64,000 nt of DNA, from assembly GCF_000203975.2 (NCBI RefSeq), contig NZ_AFCF02000001.1, positions 875,783 through 939,782 of the forward strand, written 5' to 3'. A model generated the notes under the pieces. The model saw only the letters and a program-made list of their open reading frames with translations, was not told the DNA's origin and did not search any database. This DNA is from Leisingera sp. ANG1. GTDB taxonomy: Bacteria; Pseudomonadota; Alphaproteobacteria; Rhodobacterales; Rhodobacteraceae. The position numbers and the translations under genes were made by a program. Below, one piece after another: positions 17,763 to 25,547 of this stretch; the first letter of the stretch is position 1, and every line of letters starts with the position of its first letter.

Positions 17763-19073
17763 ATGGCGATGAACCTGCTCTATTCCAATGACCGCAAAGG
17801 CGAGTATCCAAGCAGCTGGTATGCGGCCACCGCCGCGCCGCTGGAGCGCTTTCCCGCGCTGGACAGCGATGTAAAGGCGGACGTCTGTATCGTCGGCGGC
17901 GGCTACACGGGCCTGTCTGCTGCACTGCATCTGGCAGAAGCAGGCCTGTCCGTTGTTCTGCTGGAAGCGCAGCGGGTAGGCTTTGGCGCTTCGGGCCGCA
18001 ACGGCGGCCAGCTCGGCAGCGGCCAGCGGATGGAGCAGGACGGGCTGGAAAAGCTGGTCGGTTTGGATGATGCCCGTAAGCTCTGGGATCTGGCCGAAGG
18101 TGCCAAGGATCTGGTGAAGGATCTGGTGGCCCGCCACGGCATCGACTGCCACCTGAAGCCCGGCGTCGCGCACGCCTGTTTCTCCAATGGCGAAACGGCG
18201 CATGAGCACGCCTACGCGGAACATCTGCAAAACCGCTACGGGTATGATCAGATCGAACTGCTGGACCGCGACGCGATGCAGGCGCTCTGCCCGTCACCCG
18301 CCTACGTCGGCGGCTCTCTCGATATGGGTGCGGGCCATCTGCACCCGCTGGCCTACGTTCTGGGTCTTGCCCGCGCAGCCGCAACTGCAGGAGCTGTCAT
18401 CCACGAAGGCAGCGAAGTTCTGGACATTCAGGAAGGCAGCCAGCTGCGCATCCGCACCGTGGGCGGCACTGTGACAGCAGATCACCTGATCCTGGCCTGC
18501 AACGGTTATCTCGGCGGGCTGAACGGCCAGGTCGCTGCACGGGTTATGCCGATCAACAACTTCGTGGTGGCCACTGAACCGCTGGGCGATGACGCCGCCC
18601 GTGTTCTGGCCCGCGACGTGGCGGTCGCTGACACCAAGTTCGTGGTGAACTACTTCCGCCTCAGCCATGACAAGCGGCTGCTGTTCGGCGGCGGCGAAAG
18701 CTATGGCTACCGGTTCCCGGCAGACATCTCCGCCACCGTCCGCAAGCCGATGGCGGAGATCTTCCCGCATCTGAAGGATGTGCAGATCGACTATGCCTGG
18801 GGCGGCACCCTGGGCATCACCATGAAGCGGATGCCTTATCTGGCACGGCTGGCGCCCAATGTGCTGACAGCCTCCGGCTACTCGGGCCACGGTGTCGGCA
18901 CCGCCACCCATGCGGGCCAGTTGATGGCACAGGCGATTCAGGGACAGGCCGAAGGGTTTGATACCCTGGCCCGCGTCCCTGCCCCGCGCTTCCCCGGCGG
19001 GCCGCGGATGCGCTCGCCGCTGCTGGTGCTGGCGATGACCTGGTTTGCCATGCGCGACCGGCTGGGCATCTGA
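17763..19073 (+). CDS. FAD-dependent oxidoreductase (gamma-glutamylputrescine oxidase, PuuB-like)
   Basis: 436 aa DAO-type flavoprotein. The dinucleotide-binding GxGxxG is in VCIVGGGYTGLSAALHLAEAG near residue 40, and GASGRNGGQLG follows. The C-terminal FAD segment has GYSGHGVGTATHAGQLMA. PuuB-like enzymes oxidise gamma-glutamylputrescine to the aldehyde with H2O2 release. The ATG at 17763 is chosen because GAGG lies 6 bp upstream, and relatives begin close to MNLLYSNDRKGEYPSSWYAAT. An aldehyde dehydrogenase (PuuC) for the next step is not in the window. Confidence 0.88.
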   Translation: MAMNLLYSNDRKGEYPSSWYAATAAPLERFPALDSDVKADVCIVGGGYTGLSAALHLAEAGLSVVLLEAQRVGFGASGRNGGQLGSGQRMEQDGLEKLVGLDDARKLWDLAEGAKDLVKDLVARHGIDCHLKPGVAHACFSNGETAHEHAYAEHLQNRYGYDQIELLDRDAMQALCPSPAYVGGSLDMGAGHLHPLAYVLGLARAAATAGAVIHEGSEVLDIQEGSQLRIRTVGGTVTADHLILACNGYLGGLNGQVAARVMPINNFVVATEPLGDDAARVLARDVAVADTKFVVNYFRLSHDKRLLFGGGESYGYRFPADISATVRKPMAEIFPHLKDVQIDYAWGGTLGITMKRMPYLARLAPNVLTASGYSGHGVGTATHAGQLMAQAIQGQAEGFDTLARVPAPRFPGGPRMRSPLLVLAMTWFAMRDRLGI

Positions 19074-19217
19074 ACAGCGGCCTGAGCCGGATTCCGCGCA
19101 ACTCCGCAACAATTCTGTGAAATTTTGCCGGGCGCAGCAGATTCCGCTGCGTCCAGCCTTGGCTTCCCGGAAAGTTAGTTTTACATTTCCCAAAGAAACA
19201 ATTCAGGATTTTGAAAT

Positions 19218-20423
19218 ATGGCTCTGCCGCCCAACGTTCATGACGCTGAACCCATTCCCGCAGCCGCCCGCGACGCCATCGATGCCCTGATGCAATCAGG
19301 CGACCTGTTCCGCTACACCGCGCCCCAGGATGCGCCGGTCACGCTGCTGGAACAGGAATATGCGGATCTTCTGGGCTGCAAATATGCGCTGGCGGTGTCT
19401 TCCTGTTCGGCGGCTCTGTTCCTGTCTTTGAAGGCGCTTGGCCTGCCCCGCGACGCCCGCGTTCTGATTCCAGCCTTCACCTTTGCTGCCGTGCCCTCCT
19501 CCGTCGTGCATGCCGACTGCGTGCCGGTGCTGTGTGAAGTGGCTGACAACTACCGAATCGACATGGCCGATTTCGAGGCCAAGCTGGACAGCGTGCAGGC
19601 GGTGATCATCAGCCATATGCGCGGCCATACCTCCGACATGGATGCGATCATGGCGCTATGCGATGCCCGCGGCATACCGGTGGTCGAGGACGCCGCCCAT
19701 TCGCTGGGCACCACTTGGAACGGCCGGAACATAGGCACCATCGGCAAGGTGGGCTGCTTCTCCTTCCAGTCCTACAAGATGGTCAACGCCGGCGAAGGCG
19801 GCATCCTGATCACCGACGACGCCGACTTGGTTGCCCGCGCCGTGATCATGTCCGGCGCTTATGAGCACAACTGGAAAAAGCACAAAGGCCCGCACGGCGA
19901 AAACACCCCGGACCTGGAACAGGCCTTTGCCAAGTGGCAAAACCAGCTGCCGCTCTATAACCTGCGGATGAGCAACCTCTCTGCCGCAGTGATCCGCCCG
20001 CAGCTGCCGGAACTGGCCCGCCGGGTGCGCGACGGCCTCGCCAACCACGATTACGTGGCGGAGCGGCTGAACGCCTCCCCCTTCTTTGACGTGCCCGCAC
20101 CGCTGGGGCCGGAGCGCCGGGCGCCGGATTCAATCCAGTTCAACCTGGTGGATCTCAGCGAGGCACAGACCCGCGCCTTTGCCGCCGCAGCAGAGGCCAA
20201 GGGCGTCAAGGTCCAGGTCTTCGGCCTGTCCACCGACAACGCCCGCGCCTTCTGGAACTGGCAGTTCCTGGGCAATGTCCCTGAGCTGCCCCAGACCCGT
20301 GACATGCTGATGAAGGCCTGCGACGTGCGCCTGCCGGTGCGGCTGACCCGGGCGGAGCTGGACGTGATTGCCGGCATCCTGCTGGCCGCCGCAGAAGAGA
20401 CCATGGGCAAGGCTGCCGCCTGA
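19218..20423 (+). CDS. DegT/DnrJ/EryC1/StrS family aminotransferase
   Basis: 401 aa PLP-dependent aminotransferase. VVEDAAHS contains D158, which contacts the pyridine nitrogen, and K187 in SFQSYKMVNAGEGG is the Schiff-base lysine. The family mostly acts on nucleotide-linked keto-sugars, but no sugar-nucleotide genes are nearby. Following the amine set, it might transfer the amino group of an amine or aldehyde product; that is inference. It has its own 144-bp upstream region and an intrinsic terminator. Confidence 0.85.
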   Translation: MALPPNVHDAEPIPAAARDAIDALMQSGDLFRYTAPQDAPVTLLEQEYADLLGCKYALAVSSCSAALFLSLKALGLPRDARVLIPAFTFAAVPSSVVHADCVPVLCEVADNYRIDMADFEAKLDSVQAVIISHMRGHTSDMDAIMALCDARGIPVVEDAAHSLGTTWNGRNIGTIGKVGCFSFQSYKMVNAGEGGILITDDADLVARAVIMSGAYEHNWKKHKGPHGENTPDLEQAFAKWQNQLPLYNLRMSNLSAAVIRPQLPELARRVRDGLANHDYVAERLNASPFFDVPAPLGPERRAPDSIQFNLVDLSEAQTRAFAAAAEAKGVKVQVFGLSTDNARAFWNWQFLGNVPELPQTRDMLMKACDVRLPVRLTRAELDVIAGILLAAAEETMGKAAA

Positions 20424-20448
20424 GAATATCAGTGCTTTAGCGAATACC

Positions 20449-20475
20449 AGCCCCGGCCTCCGCGCCGGGGCTTTT
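20449..20475 (+). terminator. Intrinsic terminator after the DegT-type aminotransferase
   Basis: AGCCCCGGC / GCCGGGGCT is a perfect 9-bp stem with a 6-base loop followed by TTTT. Confidence 0.88.
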
Positions 20476-20516
20476 CGCGATTGCAATCCAGGCTTGTGCC
20501 GTCCACGGTGCCGCTC

Positions 20517-21038
20517 ATGAAAGGCCCATTGAAATTCAAACGGCGCCCGGCCACCGCGCTGGTGGCGATGGCAAACTCCCTGAGCATGGGCGATGCAGTC
20601 CCCGGTGATGAGCTGCGCCAGATCATTGGCGCGGTTGTGTCGGACCGCGCGGAACGGGCGGCGCTGCTCGCCGCGCTCCGTGCGTCCAACGACCCGGACT
20701 GCGGCCTGGCCGTGGCCGACCTGCTGACCGCCTTTGCCACCGAGGCGGCAGAGGCGGAAGCCCAGGCCCGCGACGCGGATCAGGTTATCGGCCAATGGGC
20801 GCAGCGTCTGGCCGCCGGCGCGCTGCTGGCAAGCTTTGGCGCCACGATTGCAGACACGGTGACCGGCGGGCTGGCCTTTGGCCTCACCCTGCTGTCTTTT
20901 TCAGGATTTGTTTTTGCCACCGCCTCCCGCATCGGAGGAAGGGTGAAAATGCGCCGCCGAGCGCAGGAGCGGGAAAGCGCCGAGACCCTGGCCCGCCACG
21001 TGCTGGAAGCAGGCAAACTGAAGAAGGAGGGGAAGTGA
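20517..21038 (+). CDS. Hypothetical protein with two membrane segments
   Basis: 173 aa, no family recognised. It begins MKGPLKFKRRP, then has an acidic helical region rich in alanine and glutamate (ATEAAEAEAQARDAD). Two adjacent hydrophobic segments around residues 97-130 (LAAGALLASFGATIADTVTGGLAFGLTLLSFSGFVFA) are followed by a basic tail. It looks like a small inner-membrane protein. The start at 20517 is chosen for the basic N-terminus; a start 12 codons earlier is possible but has no ribosome site. Confidence 0.6.
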   Translation: MKGPLKFKRRPATALVAMANSLSMGDAVPGDELRQIIGAVVSDRAERAALLAALRASNDPDCGLAVADLLTAFATEAAEAEAQARDADQVIGQWAQRLAAGALLASFGATIADTVTGGLAFGLTLLSFSGFVFATASRIGGRVKMRRRAQERESAETLARHVLEAGKLKKEGK

Positions 21039-21091
21039 TATGGAATTTTCAGCTTTCCTGCCCTATATTGGCAGTGCAAACGGAGAAACGC

Positions 21092-21286
21092 ATGTTTGAA
21101 GCCATGGGACTTGAGACTGTCATCGTCAGCACGATCGTCGGCGCCTGCGCCCTGTCTTTTGGTGCCAGCGCCTATCTTTTCATGCGCGCGCGCCCCGCAG
21201 CGGAGGCAAAGGACCTGGACAAGATCGTCCAGAACGCTCCCTATCACCGGTTGCACAACGTGCTGAAGGTCGAGGCCGGCTCCTGA
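21092..21286 (+). CDS. Small membrane protein, 64 aa
   Basis: Begins MFEAMGLETVIVSTIVGACA with GGAG 8 bp upstream. A single hydrophobic segment at residues 8-31 is followed by a charged tail ending in VLKVEAGS. It is 53 bp downstream of the previous membrane protein on the same strand, so the two may be co-transcribed. No family recognised. Confidence 0.6.
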   Translation: MFEAMGLETVIVSTIVGACALSFGASAYLFMRARPAAEAKDLDKIVQNAPYHRLHNVLKVEAGS

Positions 21287-21313
21287 TCCGCACTCGCATG
21301 TACCTGCCCGTTG

Positions 21314-21351
21314 AAAAAGCCCCCGCCGAACCGGACAGGGGGCTTATCTTT
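21314..21351. terminator. Bidirectional terminator between the small membrane gene and phaR
   Basis: AAGCCCCC / GGGGGCTT (21317-21324 and 21338-21345) with a 13-base loop. On the minus strand the stem is followed by TTTTT, so it best terminates phaR. On the plus strand it is followed by ATCTTT. Confidence 0.75.
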
Positions 21352-21382
21352 AGGCTGTGCTTTCAGCGCTGGGCGCTGCGCC

Positions 21383-21937
21383 TCATTTCATCTTCGACAG
21401 TTTATCCTGCAGCGCTGCCAGCTGTTTCTTGATGTCGTCCAGATCTTCGCCGCTGCTGTCGGACTTCTCTTCCTCAGCACCGCCGGTCCAGCCCGCGGCA
21501 CCGAAACCGCCGGTCATTGCCTTCAGGAACGCCTCCTGCTGCGCCTTCATCGCCTCGAACCCGGGCATCTTGGACATCGGGTTCATAGCGGTCATGTTCT
21601 CCACCATTTTCGACTGGCTTTCTCGCAGCATGTCAAAGGAGGTCTGCAGGAACTGCGGCATCACCCCGCCGCCCGGCACCATGTAGCTGCGCACCAGGTC
21701 GTTGAGCACATTGACCGGCAGAACATTCTCGCCGCGGCTTTCATGCTCGGCGATGATCTGCAGGAGATACTGGCGAGTCAGGTCATCGCCAGTCTTCAGA
21801 TCGACAATCTGCACTTCTCGGCCTTCCCGGATGAACCCCGCGATATCCTCCAGCGTGACGTAATCGCTGGTCTCGGTGTTATAGAGCCGCCGGCTCGCAT
21901 ACCGTTTGATCAGCAAGGGTTTGTCCTGTTCTGTCAT
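21383..21937 (-). CDS. phaR: Polyhydroxyalkanoate synthesis repressor PhaR
   Basis: 184 aa. The N-terminal PHB/PHA accumulation regulator DNA-binding domain spans residues 8-70 (IKRYASRRLYNTETSDYVTLEDIAGFIREG). The PHB-binding central part follows (VLPVNVLNDLVRSYMVPGGGVMPQFL), and a helical C-terminus ends in KKQLAALQDKLSKMK. PhaR binds both PHB granules and DNA, repressing phasin genes until polymer forms. It has a strong site GGGAGGGATCAC before the ATG. The probable operators are upstream of phaP and between phaC and phaZ in this same window. Confidence 0.95.
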   Translation of the reverse strand: MTEQDKPLLIKRYASRRLYNTETSDYVTLEDIAGFIREGREVQIVDLKTGDDLTRQYLLQIIAEHESRGENVLPVNVLNDLVRSYMVPGGGVMPQFLQTSFDMLRESQSKMVENMTAMNPMSKMPGFEAMKAQQEAFLKAMTGGFGAAGWTGGAEEEKSDSSGEDLDDIKKQLAALQDKLSKMK

Positions 21938-22134
21938 GTGATCCCTCCCCGGTCATGACGCATTGCAGCGAAGCCTATGCCAGCGCAGAACAAAAGGGAA
22001 GCCTTGGCGTGTTTTCCGCAACAATTGTTCTGTACAGCCCTGCTGCAGCTGCATTCAAAGCGCTTGACCTGAACCTGGCTTGAGCTTTTATGAGTGATCC
22101 CGCACCAGAATCCGAAGCGGGAGAGCATACAGTA

Positions 22135-23004
22135 ATGAAAGTCCTGATCCTCGGCGGCACGGGATCCATAGGCACCGCCGTTACCCAAGAACTGATCCGC
22201 CACGGTCATGATGTGACCGGTCTCAGCCGGTCGGAGCTGTCGGACCGCAAACTGGAAAGGATGGGCGCCCGCCCCCTGCGCGGCGACCTGCGCACCCCTG
22301 GCGCCTGGGTCCGCGAGGCGGCCCGCACCGACGGCCTGATCCAGCTGGCCGCCACCTTCGACGAAGACATGGGCCAGGCCGATACAGCCGCCATCAACGC
22401 AATCCTGCGGCAAGCCGCCTTGCGCCCGCAGCCGCTGCGGATGATCTACACCGGCGGCTGCTGGCTTTATGGCGCCACAGGCAGTCAGATCGCGGATGAG
22501 ACCAGCCCAATGCGCCCGATTAAACCCTTTGCCTGGATGCAAGAGAACGCCCGCCTGGTGCTGACCTCCCCGGACGTCTCAGCCGCGGTGATCCATCCGG
22601 CGCTGGTCTATCACGAGGACGGCGGCGCATTCTCCCGCTACCTGGAGGCCGCCAGCACAGCCAAGCCGTTCGAGATCTGGGGCAGCATCTCCACCCGCTG
22701 GCCACTGATCCAACGCGAGGACCTTGCCCGCGCCTACCGGCTGCTGCTGGAAAACCCGGACCTCAGCGGTCACTTCAACGCCAGTGCCCAGGATGGCGTT
22801 CCGGTTGCCGAGATCACCCGTGAAATCGCCCGCCGCCGCGGCCATGATGGCGGTTATGTGGTACGCAGTCTGAAACATGTCCTGTGCAAATACGGCAGCT
22901 GGGCGGAAGGCCCCACGCTGGACCAGCAGATGGGATCCGAAAAGCTGCGCCGCCTGACCGGCTGGCAGCCCCGGTATTCCAGCTTCCACACTGCGCAGTT
23001 TTGA
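22135..23004 (+). CDS. NAD-dependent epimerase/dehydratase family protein
   Basis: 289 aa extended short-chain dehydrogenase-like protein. The Rossmann motif is LILGGTGSIGTAV at residues 4-16. The central part has AGCW-type loops rather than a clear YxxxK catalytic pair, so it may be an atypical reductase. The start at 22135 gives the usual MKVLILGGTG N-terminus with GGGAG about 10 bp upstream; an ATG at 22090 would add 15 residues. It sits between phaR and the cyclase gene without obvious functional linkage. Confidence 0.78.
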   Translation: MKVLILGGTGSIGTAVTQELIRHGHDVTGLSRSELSDRKLERMGARPLRGDLRTPGAWVREAARTDGLIQLAATFDEDMGQADTAAINAILRQAALRPQPLRMIYTGGCWLYGATGSQIADETSPMRPIKPFAWMQENARLVLTSPDVSAAVIHPALVYHEDGGAFSRYLEAASTAKPFEIWGSISTRWPLIQREDLARAYRLLLENPDLSGHFNASAQDGVPVAEITREIARRRGHDGGYVVRSLKHVLCKYGSWAEGPTLDQQMGSEKLRRLTGWQPRYSSFHTAQF

Positions 23005-23029
23005 AGACAGGCCGGAACCCATTGAAGAA

Positions 23030-23083
23030 ATATCATATTATTTGCATCTAAATTCCCGCAAAAAACTCTCAATATGATATAAT
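23030..23083 (+). promoter_or_regulatory. AT-rich promoter region with 10-bp inverted repeat before the cyclase gene
   Basis: ATATCATATT (23030-23039) and AATATGATAT (23071-23080) are perfect inverted repeats 31 bp apart. The second arm overlaps TATAAT at 23078-23083, a perfect minus-10. No good minus-35 is seen at standard spacing, which fits an activated promoter. The segment is far more AT-rich than its surroundings. Confidence 0.5.
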
Positions 23084-23119
23084 AAAGGTCAGGTCTTTGA
23101 GTCTGTGGTGGCGGGGAAT

Positions 23120-24868
23120 ATGGCTGACCAAGGGGACAGACAGAGACAAGCTGCCATACTGATCGCTGACGTGGCCGGTTTTTCCGCGATGGTGGAAACC
23201 GGAGAAACCGAGGCCGTTTCCGCGGTGCGTAAACTGGCCGACAAGGTCATCGTGCCCGCAGCGCTTCAGTATTCGGGCCAGCTTGTCAAAACACTGGGGG
23301 ACGGCTTTCTGCTGGAGTTCCCTTCCTCCTTGCAAGCCGTGAAGGCTGCCTTGTTGATCTCCAAGAAAACCGCAAGCCAGGGCACCAGCCTTGGGCATCC
23401 GCGTCTAGCCTTGCGGATGGGGATCCACACCGGGAATGTCATCTCTGCCGGTGACGACCTGTTCGGAAACTGCGTCAATATTGCAGCCCGGCTTGAAAGC
23501 CTTGCAGGTCCTGGCGAAATCTGCGTTTCGGGCACTGTGCAAGAACAGGTCCGCGGCCGGATCAACGCTGCCTTCGACGATCTTGGCCTGCAGGTCATCC
23601 GCAATATCTCCGATCCGGTGCGGATCTTCCGCATTGCCGAAAACACCATGCCGCAGCTGGATCCCGAAGGCCCGGCCTATGAAATCTCCGTTGCGGTGCT
23701 GCCGTTTGCCGGCAAACCCGCTGCCGCAGACAGCGCCAGCAGCCTGGCGGACTCGCTGACCGAAGATATCACAATCGGCCTTTCCAGGTTCCGCGAACTG
23801 CGGGTGATCTCCCGCACTACGGCTCTGCGTTATGCCAGCAGTGCCTCGGAGACCTCCCTTGCCGCTGTTGAACTGGGCGTGCGCTACCTGGCTGAGGGCA
23901 CCGTGCGGCAGCTTCCTGGCAAACTGCGGGTTGCGGTCTCGCTGGCGGATGGCATCAGCGGCAGCACTCTGCTCAGCGAACAATACCACTTGGCAGCTGG
24001 TGCGGATATCACCCAGCAGGACGCGCTGGCCCGGCAGATCACCCAAACTCTTGCCGGACAGCTGCAGGCCACCGCAAAGCGGAGGTCGGCTGCAATTGCC
24101 GCAGCAAGCACTCCCCTGACCGCGCGGGAGCTTGTTCTCAGAGCCAAGGCGCTGATCCTGGATACCCGCGATGCGCTGATGCAGTGCCGCAGCCTGTATC
24201 AGCAGGCCAGCGACTCCGATCCCGGAAATGCCACAGCCTGTTCAGGGCTCGCTCTGACCTATCTGGTGGAATGGATGAGCGGCTGGGGTAAGTCACCCGC
24301 GGAAACCCTCGACCGGGCCTTCCCGCTGCTGCGCCGTGCAGCGCGTATCGACCCGCTGGACAGCGTTGCCCAGCGGCGTCTCGCGGTCATGCACCTGTTC
24401 AAGGGAGAGTTTTCACTGGCAGAGGATCATTTCCAGCGTGCGCTGGCGCTTAATCCGAATGACACCGACGCCATGGCCTTCCGCGGTTTGTCCCTGGTTT
24501 ATCAGGGCATGCCGGAAAAGGCGCTTGCCGAGCTGGATGAAGCCACAGCACGCAACCCGTTCCATCCGACCTATTTTCATTGGTTCAAAGGGCTGGCGCT
24601 ATACATGTGCCGGGAATACCAGCCGGGCATCTCAGAGGTGAACAAGGCGGTCGGCCTGTTTCCGGGGTTCCCGGCACCGCGCCGCCATCTGGCAGCCTGT
24701 TACGGCCAGCTGGGTGACCGTACCGCCGCAGCCCAGGAATGCGGGCGCATCCTGCAGCTGGAGCCCGGGTTCTCAGTCAGCCGCATCCGCAGCACGCTGC
24801 CCTTTGCCAAGGAAGAAGACCTGGAGCATTACTGCGACGGGCTGCGCCGCGCCGGGCTGCCGGACTGA
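23120..24868 (+). CDS. Class III adenylate cyclase with C-terminal TPR region
   Basis: 582 aa from the ATG at 23120 (a GTG at 23105 is also possible). The cyclase domain (residues 8-165) has all catalytic positions: metal aspartates D17 (IADVAGF) and D61 (TLGDGF), adenine-specifying K57 and D113 (DDLFG), and transition-state N120 and R124 (NCVNIAARLE). A segment like the FlgO/TolB-type domain follows (VAVLPFAGKPAAADSASSLADSLTEDITIGLSRF), then TPR repeats from about 350 (FPLLRRAARIDPLDSVAQRR, FSLAEDHFQRALALNPNDTDA). No membrane segment is visible, so it is a soluble protein-sensing type common in Rhizobiales and Rhodobacterales. Confidence 0.88.
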   Translation: MADQGDRQRQAAILIADVAGFSAMVETGETEAVSAVRKLADKVIVPAALQYSGQLVKTLGDGFLLEFPSSLQAVKAALLISKKTASQGTSLGHPRLALRMGIHTGNVISAGDDLFGNCVNIAARLESLAGPGEICVSGTVQEQVRGRINAAFDDLGLQVIRNISDPVRIFRIAENTMPQLDPEGPAYEISVAVLPFAGKPAAADSASSLADSLTEDITIGLSRFRELRVISRTTALRYASSASETSLAAVELGVRYLAEGTVRQLPGKLRVAVSLADGISGSTLLSEQYHLAAGADITQQDALARQITQTLAGQLQATAKRRSAAIAAASTPLTARELVLRAKALILDTRDALMQCRSLYQQASDSDPGNATACSGLALTYLVEWMSGWGKSPAETLDRAFPLLRRAARIDPLDSVAQRRLAVMHLFKGEFSLAEDHFQRALALNPNDTDAMAFRGLSLVYQGMPEKALAELDEATARNPFHPTYFHWFKGLALYMCREYQPGISEVNKAVGLFPGFPAPRRHLAACYGQLGDRTAAAQECGRILQLEPGFSVSRIRSTLPFAKEEDLEHYCDGLRRAGLPD

Positions 24869-24883
24869 CCTCCCCTGAAACGC

Positions 24884-24912
24884 AAAAGGACAGGCCTTGC
24901 GGCCTGCCCTTC
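24884..24912 (-). terminator. Probable terminator of phaP
   Basis: CAGGCC-TTGC-GGCCTG (24891-24906), extendable by flanking AAGG/CCTT with a bulge. On the minus strand it is followed by CCTTTTGC. It lies about 60 bp beyond the phaP stop. Confidence 0.55.
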
Positions 24913-24965
24913 TTCACAATCCGGCTCCGTCAGGGAGGAGAGCGAGGGCCGGATCGTGGTCGTTC

Positions 24966-25415
24966 TTACTTGGCAGCTGCCGAAGCTTTCTTCGCTGCGG
25001 AGGTCACCTCTTCGGTGGCCTTTTTCACGGCAGCGGTTGCTTCTTCGGTTGCGTCTTTGCCGGCCGCCATCATCAGTTCGACGGTGTCCATCTGGACTTT
25101 CTTTGCAACTTCAGCAAAGGCAGCCATGTTTTCGGCAGCCACTTCAGCGGAAGCGGACGCGAAATCGGTTGCGGCCTTGGCATAGTCTGCCGGGTCAGCC
25201 TGAACCTTGGAAACGTCGCTCAGCTTGGCGATGGTTTCTTTGGTCCACTTGTTGGAGATCTCGGCGGATTTGCCGGCGGCGTCCAGTGCAACAGCGGACA
25301 GCTTCTCGTTCAGAGCTGCGGTGTTCTTGAATGCGTCTTCCATCGCTTTGGTGTCGACCGGGAAGGCGCCCATGAAGTCTTTCATCATCGCGGTGAAGTC
25401 TTGGGTCTTTGCCAT
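24966..25415 (-). CDS. phaP: Phasin family protein
   Basis: 149 aa, a polymer granule surface protein. It matches the phasin fold: MAKTQDFTAMMKDFMGAFPVDTKAMEDAFKNTAALNEKLSAVALDAAGKSAEISNKWTKE followed by an alanine/lysine-rich amphipathic helical C-terminus (EEATAAVKKATEEVTSAAKKASAAAK). Phasins coat PHB granules and are induced when PhaR leaves the DNA. The upstream region holds several CTGC/GCAG palindromes. It lies downstream of phaC on the same strand with its own promoter region. Confidence 0.93.
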   Translation of the reverse strand: MAKTQDFTAMMKDFMGAFPVDTKAMEDAFKNTAALNEKLSAVALDAAGKSAEISNKWTKETIAKLSDVSKVQADPADYAKAATDFASASAEVAAENMAAFAEVAKKVQMDTVELMMAAGKDATEEATAAVKKATEEVTSAAKKASAAAK

Positions 25416-25432
25416 AGTTCTAATTCCTCAGA

Positions 25433-25545
25433 AAGCTGCAGCAGGACCATCCTGCGCTCTTAGCATGAGGGGAATATGCGTGCCGCACCGCAGCATTTCA
25501 AGAGATTTTTGCTGCGGTGCAGAAAAAAGTTTTCTGCACCTGCAA
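25433..25545 (-). promoter_or_regulatory. phaP promoter region with PhaR-type operators
   Basis: CTGC-GGT-GCAG at 25512-25522 fits the CTGC-N3-GCAG consensus I recall for Rhodobacter PhaR. A second, imperfect copy CTGCACCTGCA is at 25534-25544. Weaker TGC/GCA clusters occur at about 25434-25442 (CTGCAGCAG) and 25484-25493. They lie 100-130 bp upstream of the phaP start, within the 132-bp phaP-phaC spacer. Confidence 0.7.
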
Positions 25546-25547
25546 AA

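Noticed and set aside
21040-21099. 19-residue open frame MEFSAFLPYIGSANGETHV
   Set aside because: Very short, no independent ribosome site, and overlaps the start of the 64-aa membrane protein.
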